From JAKFEW01 sp036675505 (GTDB lineage Bacteria > Cyanobacteriota > Sericytochromatia > S15B-MN24 > JAQBPE01): a stretch of DNA of 64,000 bases. This document shows, one piece after another, positions 32,099 through 40,637 of the stretch. Every line of letters begins with the position of its first letter. The first letter of the stretch is position 1. The notes below the pieces were generated by a model. That model saw only the letters and a program-made list of their open reading frames with translations. It did not search any database and was not told where the DNA came from. The position numbers and the translations under genes are program-made. Location of the stretch: the NCBI GenBank assembly GCA_036675505.1, contig JAKFEW010000103.1:6789-70788 (forward strand), given 5' to 3'.

Positions 32099-33709
32099 TC
32101 AGGGGCCGCCGATCAGGATCGTCGGGGGCTGAGCCGGCGACGCGTACCCGCCCGGCGTAAGGTCGAGGGTGCCCACCGGCTCGATCTCCTCTTCGTCGTC
32201 CTCGGCGCCGTCACTGCCGCCGCTGCCGCCGGATGTGACCGACTCGCCGGTCGCCTCCGGCGCCGGCGTGGCTTGCGGCGTGGCTGCGGGCGTCTGGCCC
32301 GCCGGGGCGGGGGTCGCCTCGGGCGTGGCGTTCGCCTCCGGCGTGGCGTCCGGAGCGGGGGTGGCGAAGAGGATCTGCTCGATGACGAGCAACGACTCGA
32401 CCAGCTCGGGCCGCAGCACCGTCCAGCCCTGGAGGATCTCGCGCGCCCTGGCGGGCTCGTCGATCGCGTCGACGATCGGGGCATCGAGGAGCTCCTTCGG
32501 CAGCGACCGCGGGTTGATCTCGCGGATCAGCGGCGTGAGCCTCGCGACGGCTTCGCGCCACTGCTCGGGCCGGACGTCGTCACGGCGGGTGCCGTTCGCG
32601 AGCACCAGCGCCTCGAGGATGACGGTCGTGGCGAGCGTCACGTCGGCCTCGACCACCTGGCGATCGGCCGACGCGAAGGTCTTGAGGAACAGGTCGTCGC
32701 GGTCCTCGGCCGAGACGTTCGCGAGGGGGGCCGGGTCGTCGGTGCCCGCCGGTGCGGGCGTGGCTGCCGCGTTTTCCTCGCCAGGCAGTGCGATGCCGAT
32801 GACCAGCGGGTTCGCCAGGTCATTGAAGGACTCGCCCTGCCTGGGCGAGGGCGTCCCGCCTCCGGTCTGGGTGAGGCCATAGGTTCTGGCGGACAGGGCG
32901 GCGGACTCGTCGCCCACGACCACTGTCACGATGTAGCGCGCGCCGCCCGGCACCGCCGGAATGGTGTAGTGGCCGTCGGCGTCGGTGAAGGTCGCCGGGA
33001 TGTCGATGGCCTGGCCCCCCGCGTCGGTCAGCAGCACGCGGGCGCCCACGACCGGCGTCTGCGCGATCGGGCTCATCTCGATGGCATTCAGCTTGCGGCG
33101 CGGCGCGGCATCGAGGCGGTAATTGCCGCCGCCAGCCGCCACCATGTTGCCGCCACCCGCGGCCACCATATTGCCGCCGTTGTTCACGATGACGTTGCCC
33201 CCACCGGCCGCCACCATGTTGCCGCCGCCCGCGGCCACCATCCGGGCGCCGAACTGGACGAGGTTGCCGCCGCCCGCGGCCACCATGTTGCCGCCACCGG
33301 CCGCCACCATGTTGCCGCCGTTGTTCACGATGACGTTGCCCCCACCGGCCGCCACCATATTGCCGCCCGCATTGCCGACGATGTTGCCGCCCGCGTTTCC
33401 AACGATGTTGCCGCCCGCGTTGCCGACGATGTTGCCGCCACCCGCGGCGACCATGTTGCCGCCGGCGGCGGCGATGATGTTGCCCGAGCCGGCGGCTACG
33501 ATATTGCCGCCGCCTGCCGCCACGAGCCGCGAGGGCGCGGAGACGAGGCCGGTGAGGGTGACGAAGGCGGGCGCGGGTGGCAGGGTCGGGGCGCCGGCCG
33601 GCGCGCCGGCGGGCTGCGTGACCCTGCCAGGCACCGGCTTGGACGGGTTGCAAGCGGAGGCCGCGACCAGGGCGAGCGTCAGGGCGACGGTGGGGAGGTA
33701 GCGGCGCAT
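32099..33709 (-). CDS. Lipoprotein with 17-unit Asn/Gly octapeptide repeat
   Basis: 536 residues. Lipobox ASAC at residues 17-20, a Pro/Ala stalk, then ~17 tandem 8-residue units (residues 61-195) such as NMVAAGGG, NIVGNAGG and NVIVNNGG; regular Asn-hydrophobic-Val periodicity suggests a stacked beta-roll or solenoid. A carboxypeptidase-regulatory-like domain follows (VVGARVLLTDAGGQAIDIPATFTDADGHYTIPAVP), then an alpha-helical domain, and an Ala/Thr/Pro tail with an Asp/Glu run near 505-512. Surface adhesin or spacer role is inferred. Last gene of a minus-strand lipoprotein operon that begins at 38005; 13 bp from the upstream gene. Confidence 0.8.
   Translation of the reverse strand: MRRYLPTVALTLALVAASACNPSKPVPGRVTQPAGAPAGAPTLPPAPAFVTLTGLVSAPSRLVAAGGGNIVAAGSGNIIAAAGGNMVAAGGGNIVGNAGGNIVGNAGGNIVGNAGGNMVAAGGGNVIVNNGGNMVAAGGGNMVAAGGGNLVQFGARMVAAGGGNMVAAGGGNVIVNNGGNMVAAGGGNMVAAGGGNYRLDAAPRRKLNAIEMSPIAQTPVVGARVLLTDAGGQAIDIPATFTDADGHYTIPAVPGGARYIVTVVVGDESAALSARTYGLTQTGGGTPSPRQGESFNDLANPLVIGIALPGEENAAATPAPAGTDDPAPLANVSAEDRDDLFLKTFASADRQVVEADVTLATTVILEALVLANGTRRDDVRPEQWREAVARLTPLIREINPRSLPKELLDAPIVDAIDEPARAREILQGWTVLRPELVESLLVIEQILFATPAPDATPEANATPEATPAPAGQTPAATPQATPAPEATGESVTSGGSGGSDGAEDDEEEIEPVGTLDLTPGGYASPAQPPTILIGGP
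33125..33529 (-). repeat. Tandem 24-bp repeat array encoding octapeptides
   Basis: About 17 units of 24 nt inside the lipoprotein gene, one of them 21 nt. A four-unit block (NMVAAGGG, NVIVNNGG, NMVAAGGG, NMVAAGGG) occurs twice with almost identical DNA, and three identical NIVGNAGG units follow one another, so block duplication is recent. Such arrays readily change copy number. Confidence 0.9.
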
Positions 33710-33722
33710 GGCGGCGGGGTTC

Positions 33723-35549
33723 CTAATTCAACAGGCGGACGGAGCCTGCGCCCTCGTCGCCGAAGTAGATGCGGCCGACCGGGTCGGCGATGACGGGCAC
33801 GAAGCGCTCGCTGGTGCCGTCCTTGAACCGCGCGTCCGGGGCGGCGCCGTCGCGGAAATCGACCGCCATCCCCGACACCCAGGCGCGCGTGGCGAGGTCG
33901 GGGCCGTTCGGGCGGGGGTTTCCGTCCGTCTGAAACAGCACAGCGCGATCGATCATCCGCACGCTCGCGGTGGTGAAGTCGCTGTCCGAAACGCCGACCC
34001 AGACGCGCCCGCGCGCGTCGTTGGCGATGCCCGAGGGCTGGAGCAATTCGTCGCTCGGGTCGCCGTCGGCGTCGCTCGCGTACCAGGTGTTGACCGACCA
34101 TCCCCCGGCCCCGTCCGGAACCAACTGCCGAATGGCCTCGTTGAAATGGTCGGTGATCAGGAAGGCCCAGTTGCCGTCCGCCACGATCTGGCCGCCGTCG
34201 TTCACGATGTCGATCGGGTTCGAGAATGAGGCAGCGAGGCCATCGGCGTCATCGATGAAGCTCGGTCCGTTGCCGCCCGCGATCGTCGTGACGTTCGCGC
34301 CGTCATGGCGCCGAATCGCGTGGTTGAAACGGTCTACGATGATCAGCGCGCCGTCGCCGGCCATCGCGAGGCCGCTCGGCATGAAGAACCGCGCGGTGGC
34401 GGCCGGGCCGTCGCTGAAGCCCGTCGCCTGGTCGAAAGGCGCTGCATCGACCGCGCCGTCGTCAGGCCCTGCGTACATCTCGAGGTAGTCGGCGTCGTTG
34501 TCCGCGGCCGCGCCGAGCTGGCCGAAATCGGGGCTGGTCAGGTCGACGCGCACGACCCGGTGGTTGCCGCCGTCCGCGATGTAGAGGGTGTTCTCGTCGG
34601 GCGAGAGGGCGAGGCCGGTGGGGTTCTGCAACCGCGAGTCGAACTTCGAGCACCCCTGCGCGCCGAGCGTGCTCGAAACGAAACCGGCCAGGCCGAACGA
34701 GCCCGCCACCTGGAACACCTGGCGCGCGGGCGTGATGCGCACGACCACATGCCGGTTCCACAACGCGGCGAACACCGTGCCGTCCGAGCGTCGCACGAGG
34801 TCCGAGACGGCGCCGAGCACAGCGGCCGTGCCCACCGCACCCTCCACGAAGCCGGTGGTGGCCGAGCCCGCGACGGTCGTGACCGCGCCGTTCAGCTCGG
34901 CCTTGCAGCCGCCCTCCCAATTGTTGTAGACGCCCGGCGGCTGGCTGACGCCGTCGAAGTGGACGGCCTTGAGCTTCAGCCGCAGCCTGCCGGCGTCGAT
35001 CGCGAGCGCGTCGTAATCACCCACGGTGATGGTCGATTTCCATTCGGCGACGTCCAGGCCGTCCTTGGAAATCTGAGCCGGGATCGCGGGGCCTGCGCCA
35101 TCGGCGTCGTTGTAGGCGCGCGCCTCGACCACGTAGGTCGTGCCGCGCCGCAGGTGGTTGAAGTGGACCTTGAAGTCGGGATCGCCCAGCAGGTCGGCGC
35201 CCGTGACGTCGATCGGCCCTGCGATCGGGGTGGGCGTGCCGGTGCGGAACAAGCTGAACCGCACGAAGGTGACGTCTTCCGGCCGCCAGTTCTCATCGAC
35301 GCCGGCCGTCAGGAGGTTGCGACAACCGGCCGCCTCGAAGCGCGCGCCCACCGCGACGGTCACCGCGTCGGCCGCGCCCGCGTCCGCCGCGCCGGCCTCC
35401 ACGATCGCGCGCGGCGCGACGGGCAACGCCCCGGGCCCCGCGACCGGCGGAGCCTGGCAGGCGGCGAGCGTCAGCGCGGCGATCGACGCGACGATCCAGC
35501 AGCGCTGGTTCCTTGCGGTCATCGGGCGGGGGCTGTCGGGCGCGGGCAT
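33723..35549 (-). CDS. NHL-repeat lipoprotein (operon member)
   Basis: 608 residues. Lipobox LAAC, then a ~200-residue beta domain of the pattern WRPEDVTFVRFSLFRTGTPTPI ... YVVEARAYNDADGAGP, shared with the lipoprotein at 36263-38005 and, in shorter form, with 35587-36252. After a Cys-containing linker (WEGGCKAELNG) come NHL repeats: LQNPTGLALSPDENTLYIADGGNHRVVRVD, FFMPSGLAMAGDGALIIVDRFNHAIRRHD, FSNPIDIVNDGGQIVADGNWAFLITDHFNEAIRQL, LQPSGIANDARGRVWVGVSD. The GGAG 9 nt upstream of 35549 favours this ATG over one at 35522. Cell-surface binding role inferred. Confidence 0.82.
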   Translation of the reverse strand: MPAPDSPRPMTARNQRCWIVASIAALTLAACQAPPVAGPGALPVAPRAIVEAGAADAGAADAVTVAVGARFEAAGCRNLLTAGVDENWRPEDVTFVRFSLFRTGTPTPIAGPIDVTGADLLGDPDFKVHFNHLRRGTTYVVEARAYNDADGAGPAIPAQISKDGLDVAEWKSTITVGDYDALAIDAGRLRLKLKAVHFDGVSQPPGVYNNWEGGCKAELNGAVTTVAGSATTGFVEGAVGTAAVLGAVSDLVRRSDGTVFAALWNRHVVVRITPARQVFQVAGSFGLAGFVSSTLGAQGCSKFDSRLQNPTGLALSPDENTLYIADGGNHRVVRVDLTSPDFGQLGAAADNDADYLEMYAGPDDGAVDAAPFDQATGFSDGPAATARFFMPSGLAMAGDGALIIVDRFNHAIRRHDGANVTTIAGGNGPSFIDDADGLAASFSNPIDIVNDGGQIVADGNWAFLITDHFNEAIRQLVPDGAGGWSVNTWYASDADGDPSDELLQPSGIANDARGRVWVGVSDSDFTTASVRMIDRAVLFQTDGNPRPNGPDLATRAWVSGMAVDFRDGAAPDARFKDGTSERFVPVIADPVGRIYFGDEGAGSVRLLN

Positions 35550-35586
35550 CGGCGGAACTCCGGGTCGGTGGGGTGGAGCGGGCGGC

Positions 35587-36252
35587 TCAGAAACCGCCGA
35601 AGGCGGCGGAGGTGGATGTGCTGATCGTCTCGACCACGCTGGCATCCGGATCGGTGTAACCGCCCTCGGTGATCACCGGCGCGCTCGTCGTGGCGGCGCC
35701 GTCGAACTGCACGTCGACCAGCTTGAGCGGCAGCACGACGCTCGCGGACCCGTCGCTGTCGACCGTGAAGCTGGTCTCCGACGTCCCGTCCTGGGTCGAA
35801 ATCAGCTCGGGCACTTCGAACGCGGCCAGGACCTGATAGGCCAGGGCGCGCAGGTAATAGGTGCTCCTGGGCGCGAGGCTGCCCAAGACGATCGGCTGAC
35901 CGAGCTGCTCTCGCGAGATCGGACCGATCTCGGCCAGTGCTTGCGGCGTTTCATCGGGACACTTGCCGTCGCAGAGCGCGTTGAGGACGTTGAGGGACGC
36001 GAGCACCAGCGGAGGCGTGGGATCGCTCACGAAGAGCTGTACCGTCACGTATGCGATGTCGTCGAGGGTCAAGGAGGCCACCGGCGCCTGCAGGCGCCGC
36101 GCGGCGCCGACCGGGCGCAGCGTGACGACCACCTGGCGACCGGCGGCGGCCTGGATGGCGAACTTGGGGGTCCTGGCGGTCGGCGGGGCGCTGCCCGCGC
36201 AGCCTGCAGACCCCAGCGCCAGGAGACAAAGGACGGCGATGACGCGCGACAT
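35587..36252 (-). CDS. Lipoprotein, short paralogue lacking the propeller
   Basis: 221 residues. ATG 36252 is chosen because AGGAG lies 7 nt upstream, while the ATG two codons earlier would be too close; lipobox GSAGC. The body matches the N-terminal beta domain of its two neighbours (LDDIAYVTVQLFVSDPTPPLVLASLN ... APRSTYYLRALAYQVLAAFEVPE ... VVLPLKLVDVQFDGAA) but has no NHL repeats. It may be a truncated or specialised paralogue from tandem duplication. The ribosome site overlaps the stop codon of the upstream gene, so the two are coupled. Confidence 0.78.
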   Translation of the reverse strand: MSRVIAVLCLLALGSAGCAGSAPPTARTPKFAIQAAAGRQVVVTLRPVGAARRLQAPVASLTLDDIAYVTVQLFVSDPTPPLVLASLNVLNALCDGKCPDETPQALAEIGPISREQLGQPIVLGSLAPRSTYYLRALAYQVLAAFEVPELISTQDGTSETSFTVDSDGSASVVLPLKLVDVQFDGAATTSAPVITEGGYTDPDASVVETISTSTSAAFGGF

Positions 36253-36262
36253 CGGCATGCTC

Positions 36263-38005
36263 CTACTGCAGCTTCCGGACGGAGTTGGCCGAGGGATCGG
36301 AGAAGAAGACCGTGCCCGAAGGATCGACGCACACGCCGATCGGGTGGAAATCGGTGGGGAGCCCCCAGAAGCTGAAGCTCGCGTCGTCGATATGGCCATC
36401 TTTGTAGGGCACGCCATCCGCCTCGGCCTTGCCGAGCCAGGTCCGCAACCGGGCGTCGCCCGTTTTCGACGGGTCCAGGCAGCGGAGGTAAGGGCGAACA
36501 GGGGCGGCGGCCTTGTCGCGGTCTCCGAACCAGATGCGGTCCGCGTGGTCGACCGCGAGCTGGAACGGCTCGATGATCGTGTCGCCCGACGCATCGGCCG
36601 CGAAGGCGCTCTTGGTCGCAAAGGTGGTGAGCCCCCACCCGCCGGTCGCCAGCGGCGTCAGCTTGCGGAGCGCGGGCGCCAGCGCATCCTGATCGACGAT
36701 CAAGAAGCCGTCCTGGAAGCGCTCGATGTCGTAGGGCGCCCGGAAACGCGCGTTGAGCGCGTTGAGCGCATCGTCGCTCGCGCCGCTGGCGTTCTTCAGG
36801 CCGGCGATCGTCGTCACGTAGGCGGAATCTGCGGCCGGATCGGCCGAGTTCAGGTCGATCCGCCGGATCACGCGGCCGTCCCGCTCGGTGACGAGCAGCG
36901 AGCCGTCCACGGCCAGCGCGAGGCCGGTGGGAAGGTTGAACGTCGCGAGGTTGATCGTGCCGTCCTGGCTGGCTGGCTGGAATTCGATGCCGCCGGCCAC
37001 GACCCTGGAGTAGACAGGGTCACTGAAGCCTGCCGTTGCGGCCGTTTCCGGCATCACCTCGAACAGGTCGTTGCTCTCGAGGTCGATCGCGACGATCCGG
37101 CCGTTGTAGAAGTCGGCGACATACAACTCGGACTCGTCAGCCGACAAAGCGAGGCCGTGGGGGGTGTCGAAGCCCGTCTCACCCTTGTAGCCGACGCCGT
37201 TCGCGGGGATGCCGTACCCGCCGAGCAGGAACGTATCGCGGTCGCGGGTCACCATCCAGACCTGGTGCCCGCCTGCGACGTATAGGGTGCCATCCGAGGC
37301 CCGGACCATGTGGCCGGCGTCGAAGACGGCGGTATCCAGCCCGTAGGCGTCGCCATGCTGGAAGACGCCCCCCCCGCCCACGACGGTCGACACCACGCCC
37401 TGCTGGTCGAATGTGCAGTCGCCGCCCTTGAGCAGGACCTCGGGGCCCGGCAGGGTCGCGGTGCCGTCGAAGACGCGGTCGATCAGCTGGAGCGCGATCG
37501 GCGTGGCGAGCGTCGGCTCGTTGTCGCCACCCACCGCGACGGTCGAGCTCCAGGTGGTCTCCGGGGCCTGGGCGATCGAGAGCAACGTGGCGGCAGCGAA
37601 TCCGTCCGGCGTGCCGTTGAAGTCCTCGTCCTGCATGCCGAGCGCGTCGTCATACGCCCGGGCTTCGATGCGATAGGTGGTGTTGGCGGCGAGGCTGGTG
37701 AGCGTCAGGGTCACGCCGGCGGTGCGGATGTCAGCGCCTGTGACGAACTGGGTGAGGTACGGCGTGGCCGCGCCGCCGACCACGTAGACGTCGAAGCGCA
37801 CGTACTCGACATCCTCCGGCGTCCATTTGGGCGCCGGGACCCCGGTCACGCGGCGGGCGGCGGGCGCCGCGAAGCCGGCATGCACCTTCACCGTCGCGGT
37901 GCCTGCGCGGGCGGGCGCGAGCGGTGCCTGCGGCGCCAGGCACCCGGCGGAGCAGATCGCGGCGAGCAAGGCAGGAACGGCGAATCTGGCGCGGCGGTGG
38001 GACAC
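36263..38005 (-). CDS. NHL-repeat lipoprotein, first gene of the operon
   Basis: 580 residues from GTG 38005, supported by CAGGAGCC 7 nt upstream and by correct placement of the signal (FAVPALLAAICSAGC lipobox). N-terminal beta domain: WTPEDVEYVRFDVYVVGGAATPYLTQFVTGAD ... ANTTYRIEARAYDDALG. Then a Cys-linker and NHL repeats: FDTPHGLALSADESELYVADFYNGRIVAID, FNLPTGLALAVDGSLLVTERDGRVIRRID, FRAPYDIERFQDGFLIVDQDALAPALRKL, FQLAVDHADRIWFGDRD and FHPIGVCVDPSGTVFFSDPSANSVRKLQ closing the ring. Heads four co-directional lipoprotein genes. Confidence 0.82.
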   Translation of the reverse strand: MSHRRARFAVPALLAAICSAGCLAPQAPLAPARAGTATVKVHAGFAAPAARRVTGVPAPKWTPEDVEYVRFDVYVVGGAATPYLTQFVTGADIRTAGVTLTLTSLAANTTYRIEARAYDDALGMQDEDFNGTPDGFAAATLLSIAQAPETTWSSTVAVGGDNEPTLATPIALQLIDRVFDGTATLPGPEVLLKGGDCTFDQQGVVSTVVGGGGVFQHGDAYGLDTAVFDAGHMVRASDGTLYVAGGHQVWMVTRDRDTFLLGGYGIPANGVGYKGETGFDTPHGLALSADESELYVADFYNGRIVAIDLESNDLFEVMPETAATAGFSDPVYSRVVAGGIEFQPASQDGTINLATFNLPTGLALAVDGSLLVTERDGRVIRRIDLNSADPAADSAYVTTIAGLKNASGASDDALNALNARFRAPYDIERFQDGFLIVDQDALAPALRKLTPLATGGWGLTTFATKSAFAADASGDTIIEPFQLAVDHADRIWFGDRDKAAAPVRPYLRCLDPSKTGDARLRTWLGKAEADGVPYKDGHIDDASFSFWGLPTDFHPIGVCVDPSGTVFFSDPSANSVRKLQ

Positions 38006-38089
38006 GGGTCGGCTCCTGAAGGGACGGCGTTCATACGTAGTTCCCCACATAACCATACCCAGCGACCGAGCGGTCTTCGTCCGCGCCGC

Positions 38090-38980
38090 CTAGAAGTGGT
38101 CGAGCGACCAGAGGTGGCTCTGCGCCGGCGGTCGTTCGCCCGCGAGCGGCGCCACCATCGGCAGCGGCTTCGTGAGCGGCGCCAGCGAGAAGCCCGCGCT
38201 CGCGGCCGGCTCGGGCAGCCAGCCGGCGGCCTGCCCGACGCCGCGCGACGCGGCCAGGCGCCGCAGGTCCGACCAGAACCTCGTTGGATCGACATCCGGC
38301 GCACAGCCAGCTTCCTCGATCCAGAGCTCGCCGTCCTCGACGTCGACGACGGCGAAGCCGCGAGGAGGGGCCTCCGGGCCGTCCGGCAGCCAGGCCAGCG
38401 GCGCGATTTCCGCCCGCGTCAATACGTAGGCCCAGTAATCCTCCGGCCGCGTCACCCGGAACGGCGAGGCGGCCCGCCACGCCATGGGGATCGGCTGGTC
38501 GGCCGGCCACGGCGCGAACGGGGCGGTGCCTGCCAAAGCCGGTGCCTGGCCCTGGGTCGTGGCGAGCGCCGTGAAGCCGAGATCGGCGTAGAGCGATGGC
38601 CCGATGTCCGAGAACAGCAGGGCGATCGCCGTCCCGCCCGCGCGGGCCTCGTCCATCAGCGTCCGCAGCATCCGACCGGCGTGGCCCTGCCCGCGGTGCT
38701 CCTCGCGCGTGAACACGGCGCCGAAGCCTAGGGCCTCCACCGCCGTGCCGTCGAGCGCGGCCGCAAGGCGGTAGGCCTTGCAGCCCGCCACCGGCGTGCC
38801 CGCCGCGTCATGCGCGATCATGAACCGGTAGCGCTCGCGGCCCCAGGGCGTCGCCATGTAGCCACGCGTGCGCGCGACGTAGGCCGGCAGCGGTGACCGT
38901 ACGCCCCAGATGGCGTGCGTCCAGCCGAGGATCGTCTCGATCTCGGCGTCGCTCGCCAGGCGGACGGTCGTGGCGCTCAT
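38090..38980 (-). CDS. GNAT-family N-acetyltransferase
   Basis: 296 residues. The acetyl-CoA motif A is visible as EHRGQGHAGRMLRTLMDEA, preceded by beta strands LGFGAVFT and followed by ALLFSDIGPSLYADLGF, as in Eis-like or two-domain GNATs; the C-terminal ~130 residues are an extra domain of the same protein, perhaps a second GNAT or SCP2-like fold. Substrate unknown. Start ATG overlaps the stop of the upstream lipoprotein (ATGA), so it is translationally coupled. No signal peptide, hence cytoplasmic. Confidence 0.75.
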   Translation of the reverse strand: MSATTVRLASDAEIETILGWTHAIWGVRSPLPAYVARTRGYMATPWGRERYRFMIAHDAAGTPVAGCKAYRLAAALDGTAVEALGFGAVFTREEHRGQGHAGRMLRTLMDEARAGGTAIALLFSDIGPSLYADLGFTALATTQGQAPALAGTAPFAPWPADQPIPMAWRAASPFRVTRPEDYWAYVLTRAEIAPLAWLPDGPEAPPRGFAVVDVEDGELWIEEAGCAPDVDPTRFWSDLRRLAASRGVGQAAGWLPEPAASAGFSLAPLTKPLPMVAPLAGERPPAQSHLWSLDHF

Positions 38981-39384
38981 TCGGCCGCGCGTCCCGGCCA
39001 GACGGCGATCTTCACGGCGCGGGTCGTCGTCGCGCCTTGCGCGTCCTTCACCTCGACGGTGGCGCGGAAATCGCCCCAGGCCTCGGCCACGAAGCGTACG
39101 GTCTTGCCGTTCGTCGGGCCCGTGAAAGCGCCGTCGGTGGTCCACTGGTAGCGCAGCGCGCGGCCCTTCGGCGAGGAGGCCTGCACCGCGAGCGTCAGCG
39201 TGCGGCCCAGCCACGTCGCGAACGTCGGCGCGGCCTGCCCGTCGCCGAGCACGGCAGTGATCACCGGCGCGTCGGCGTCGTGCGCACGCAGGCCCCCCAT
39301 CACGGCCGTCGGCGCGGTTGACGGCAGCCGGGAGCAGCCGGCGAGCAGGGCCAGGGCGAGCAGGGAGATGGCGAGGCGGGGCAT
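38977..39384 (-). CDS. Small lipoprotein with Ig/PKD-like domain
   Basis: 135 residues from ATG 39384, picked because GGAGG is 9 nt upstream whereas an in-frame ATG at 39411 has none. Lipobox LLAGC. The domain VITAVLGDGQAAP ... LTLAVQASSPKGRALRYQWTTDGAFTGPTNGKTVRFVAEAWGDFRATVEVKDAQGATTTRAVKIAVW follows the PKD/Ig-like beta sandwich pattern (YQWTTDGAF and VEVKDAQG motifs). Likely a surface or periplasmic spacer or binding protein. Confidence 0.75.
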   Translation of the reverse strand: MPRLAISLLALALLAGCSRLPSTAPTAVMGGLRAHDADAPVITAVLGDGQAAPTFATWLGRTLTLAVQASSPKGRALRYQWTTDGAFTGPTNGKTVRFVAEAWGDFRATVEVKDAQGATTTRAVKIAVWPGRAAE

Positions 39385-39410
39385 CGGGGTGGTCCTCCGG
39401 AACGGGCGCA

Positions 39411-39439
39411 TGGTTAAATCCAGGTTATCAGACGGTCAA
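39411..39439 (-). promoter_or_regulatory. Possible promoter for the small lipoprotein
   Basis: On the minus strand TTGACC (39439-39434) and TAACCA (39416-39411) are 17 bp apart. The -35 is good, the -10 weak. The intergenic gap also holds a perfect palindrome CCTAATTAGG at 39454-39463 that overlaps the ribosome site of the divergent cupin gene. Confidence 0.3.
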
Positions 39440-39472
39440 GCTCTTCCGCAAGCCCTAATTAGGAGTCCGCCC

Positions 39473-39949
39473 ATGTCCACCCCTGACGACCTCGCGACCT
39501 GCCTCGCCCTGACGCCGCACCCCGAGGGCGGGGCCTACCGCGAGACGTGGCGGGCGCGCCGGGCGGCCGGCGAAGATCGGTCGCTCGCGACGGCGATCGC
39601 CTTCATGCTGCGGCGCGGAGAGGTCTCGAAGTGGCACCGCGTCGCCTCCGACGAGCTCTGGCTCCACCAGGGCGGCGACGCGCTGCTGCTGCGGCGCATC
39701 GACGCGGACGGCCGGCTGCACGACGCCTGGCTCGGGCTCGACGTGACGGCCGGCCAGGCGCCGCAGCTGTTGGTGCGGGCAGGCGAGTGGCAGGCCGCGG
39801 TGCCGGCACCGGACGGCTCCGCGGGCTGGACCCTGACGGCCTGCGTGGTCGCGCCGGGCTTCGAGTTCGCCGACTTCGAGATGGTGGACGAGCCGGCGCT
39901 GGCCGCGCGCTGGCCCGCGCTCGCCGGTCGGCTGGCGCTCGCGTTATAA
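39473..39949 (+). CDS. Cupin_5 (DUF985) family protein
   Basis: 158 residues. Motifs HPEGGAYRETWRA near the start, FMLRRGEVSKWHRVASDELWLHQGGDALLL and LTACVVAPGFEFADFEMVD match the Cupin_5/DUF985 family (yeast YML079-like double-stranded beta-helix proteins of unknown enzymatic role). AGGAG before ATG 39473. The metal-type residues His (WHRV) and Glu (DELW) are kept. Confidence 0.85.
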   Translation: MSTPDDLATCLALTPHPEGGAYRETWRARRAAGEDRSLATAIAFMLRRGEVSKWHRVASDELWLHQGGDALLLRRIDADGRLHDAWLGLDVTAGQAPQLLVRAGEWQAAVPAPDGSAGWTLTACVVAPGFEFADFEMVDEPALAARWPALAGRLALAL

Positions 39950-39950
39950 T
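39945..39950 (+). promoter_or_regulatory. Perfect TATAAT -10 element before the methyltransferase gene
   Basis: TATAAT overlaps the cupin stop codon, 54 nt before ATG 40005. No recognisable -35 at the proper distance, so it may be an activator-dependent or weak promoter; a G+C-rich inverted repeat (CCGCGG at 39964-39969 and 39974-39979) lies in the presumed leader. Confidence 0.35.
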
Positions 39951-40004
39951 GAGGGCGAGCCGCCCGCGGAAAGCCGCGGCGGTGTGCCTGAAAGGGGGCC
40001 CACG

Positions 40005-40613
40005 ATGGGCGACGCGCTGCTATTCTTCAAGAACTTCCTCACGAACCCGACGGCGATCGGCTCGGTCATCCCGAGCTCGCCGCACCTCGTCAACGACCTG
40101 CTCGCAGGCGTCGACTTCGATAAGGCCCGCGTGATCGTCGAATACGGCCCCGGCACAGGCGTCTTCACCGATGAGATCGTGCGTCGGCTGCACCCGGATG
40201 CGAAGCTCCTGAGCATCGAGCTGATGGAAGAGTTCTACTCGACGCTCAAGGCCCGCTACGATGACCCGCGCGTCATCCTGGTCCACGGCAGCGCCGCCGA
40301 CGTGCGCAAGCACCTCGCAGCCCATGGACTAGGCCCCGCGCAGGCGGTCGTTTCCGGCCTGCCGTTCACTTCGCTGCCGGACGACCTGCGCCACCAGATC
40401 ATCAGCGAGACCTGCAAGGCGCTCGCGCCGGGCGGCCGCTTCCTGCTCTACCAGTACTCCAAGTTCCTGCTCGGCCACTTGCAGAAGTACTTCGACGGCA
40501 TCCAGATCCACTGGACCTTCCTGAACTTCCCGCCGGCGTTCTCGTACTACTGCGAGCGCCCGCGCCTCGGCGCCGACGCGCCACAGGCCCCGTCGTCCCT
40601 CGCCGGCGCCTGA
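40005..40613 (+). CDS. Phospholipid N-methyltransferase (PmtA-like)
   Basis: 202 residues. FFKNFLTNPTAIGSVIPSS, the SAM-binding motif VIVEYGPGTGVFTDEI, LVHGSAADV and the VVSGLPF signature are those of bacterial phospholipid N-methyltransferases, which methylate phosphatidylethanolamine to phosphatidylcholine with S-adenosylmethionine at the membrane. Some relatives methylate other substrates (rRNA dimethyltransferases share the fold), but the VSGLPF and the N-terminal pattern favour Pmt. AAGGGGG before the ATG. The phosphatidylserine decarboxylase that makes its substrate lies 1.2 kb away. Confidence 0.78.
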   Translation: MGDALLFFKNFLTNPTAIGSVIPSSPHLVNDLLAGVDFDKARVIVEYGPGTGVFTDEIVRRLHPDAKLLSIELMEEFYSTLKARYDDPRVILVHGSAADVRKHLAAHGLGPAQAVVSGLPFTSLPDDLRHQIISETCKALAPGGRFLLYQYSKFLLGHLQKYFDGIQIHWTFLNFPPAFSYYCERPRLGADAPQAPSSLAGA

Positions 40614-40637
40614 GCCGCGGCGCCGCCTGGTCGGGCG

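Noticed and set aside
33125..33529. Regular 24-bp repeats that look like a CRISPR array or minisatellite
   Set aside because: There are no unique spacers, the units run without interruption and stay in frame inside a lipoprotein gene.
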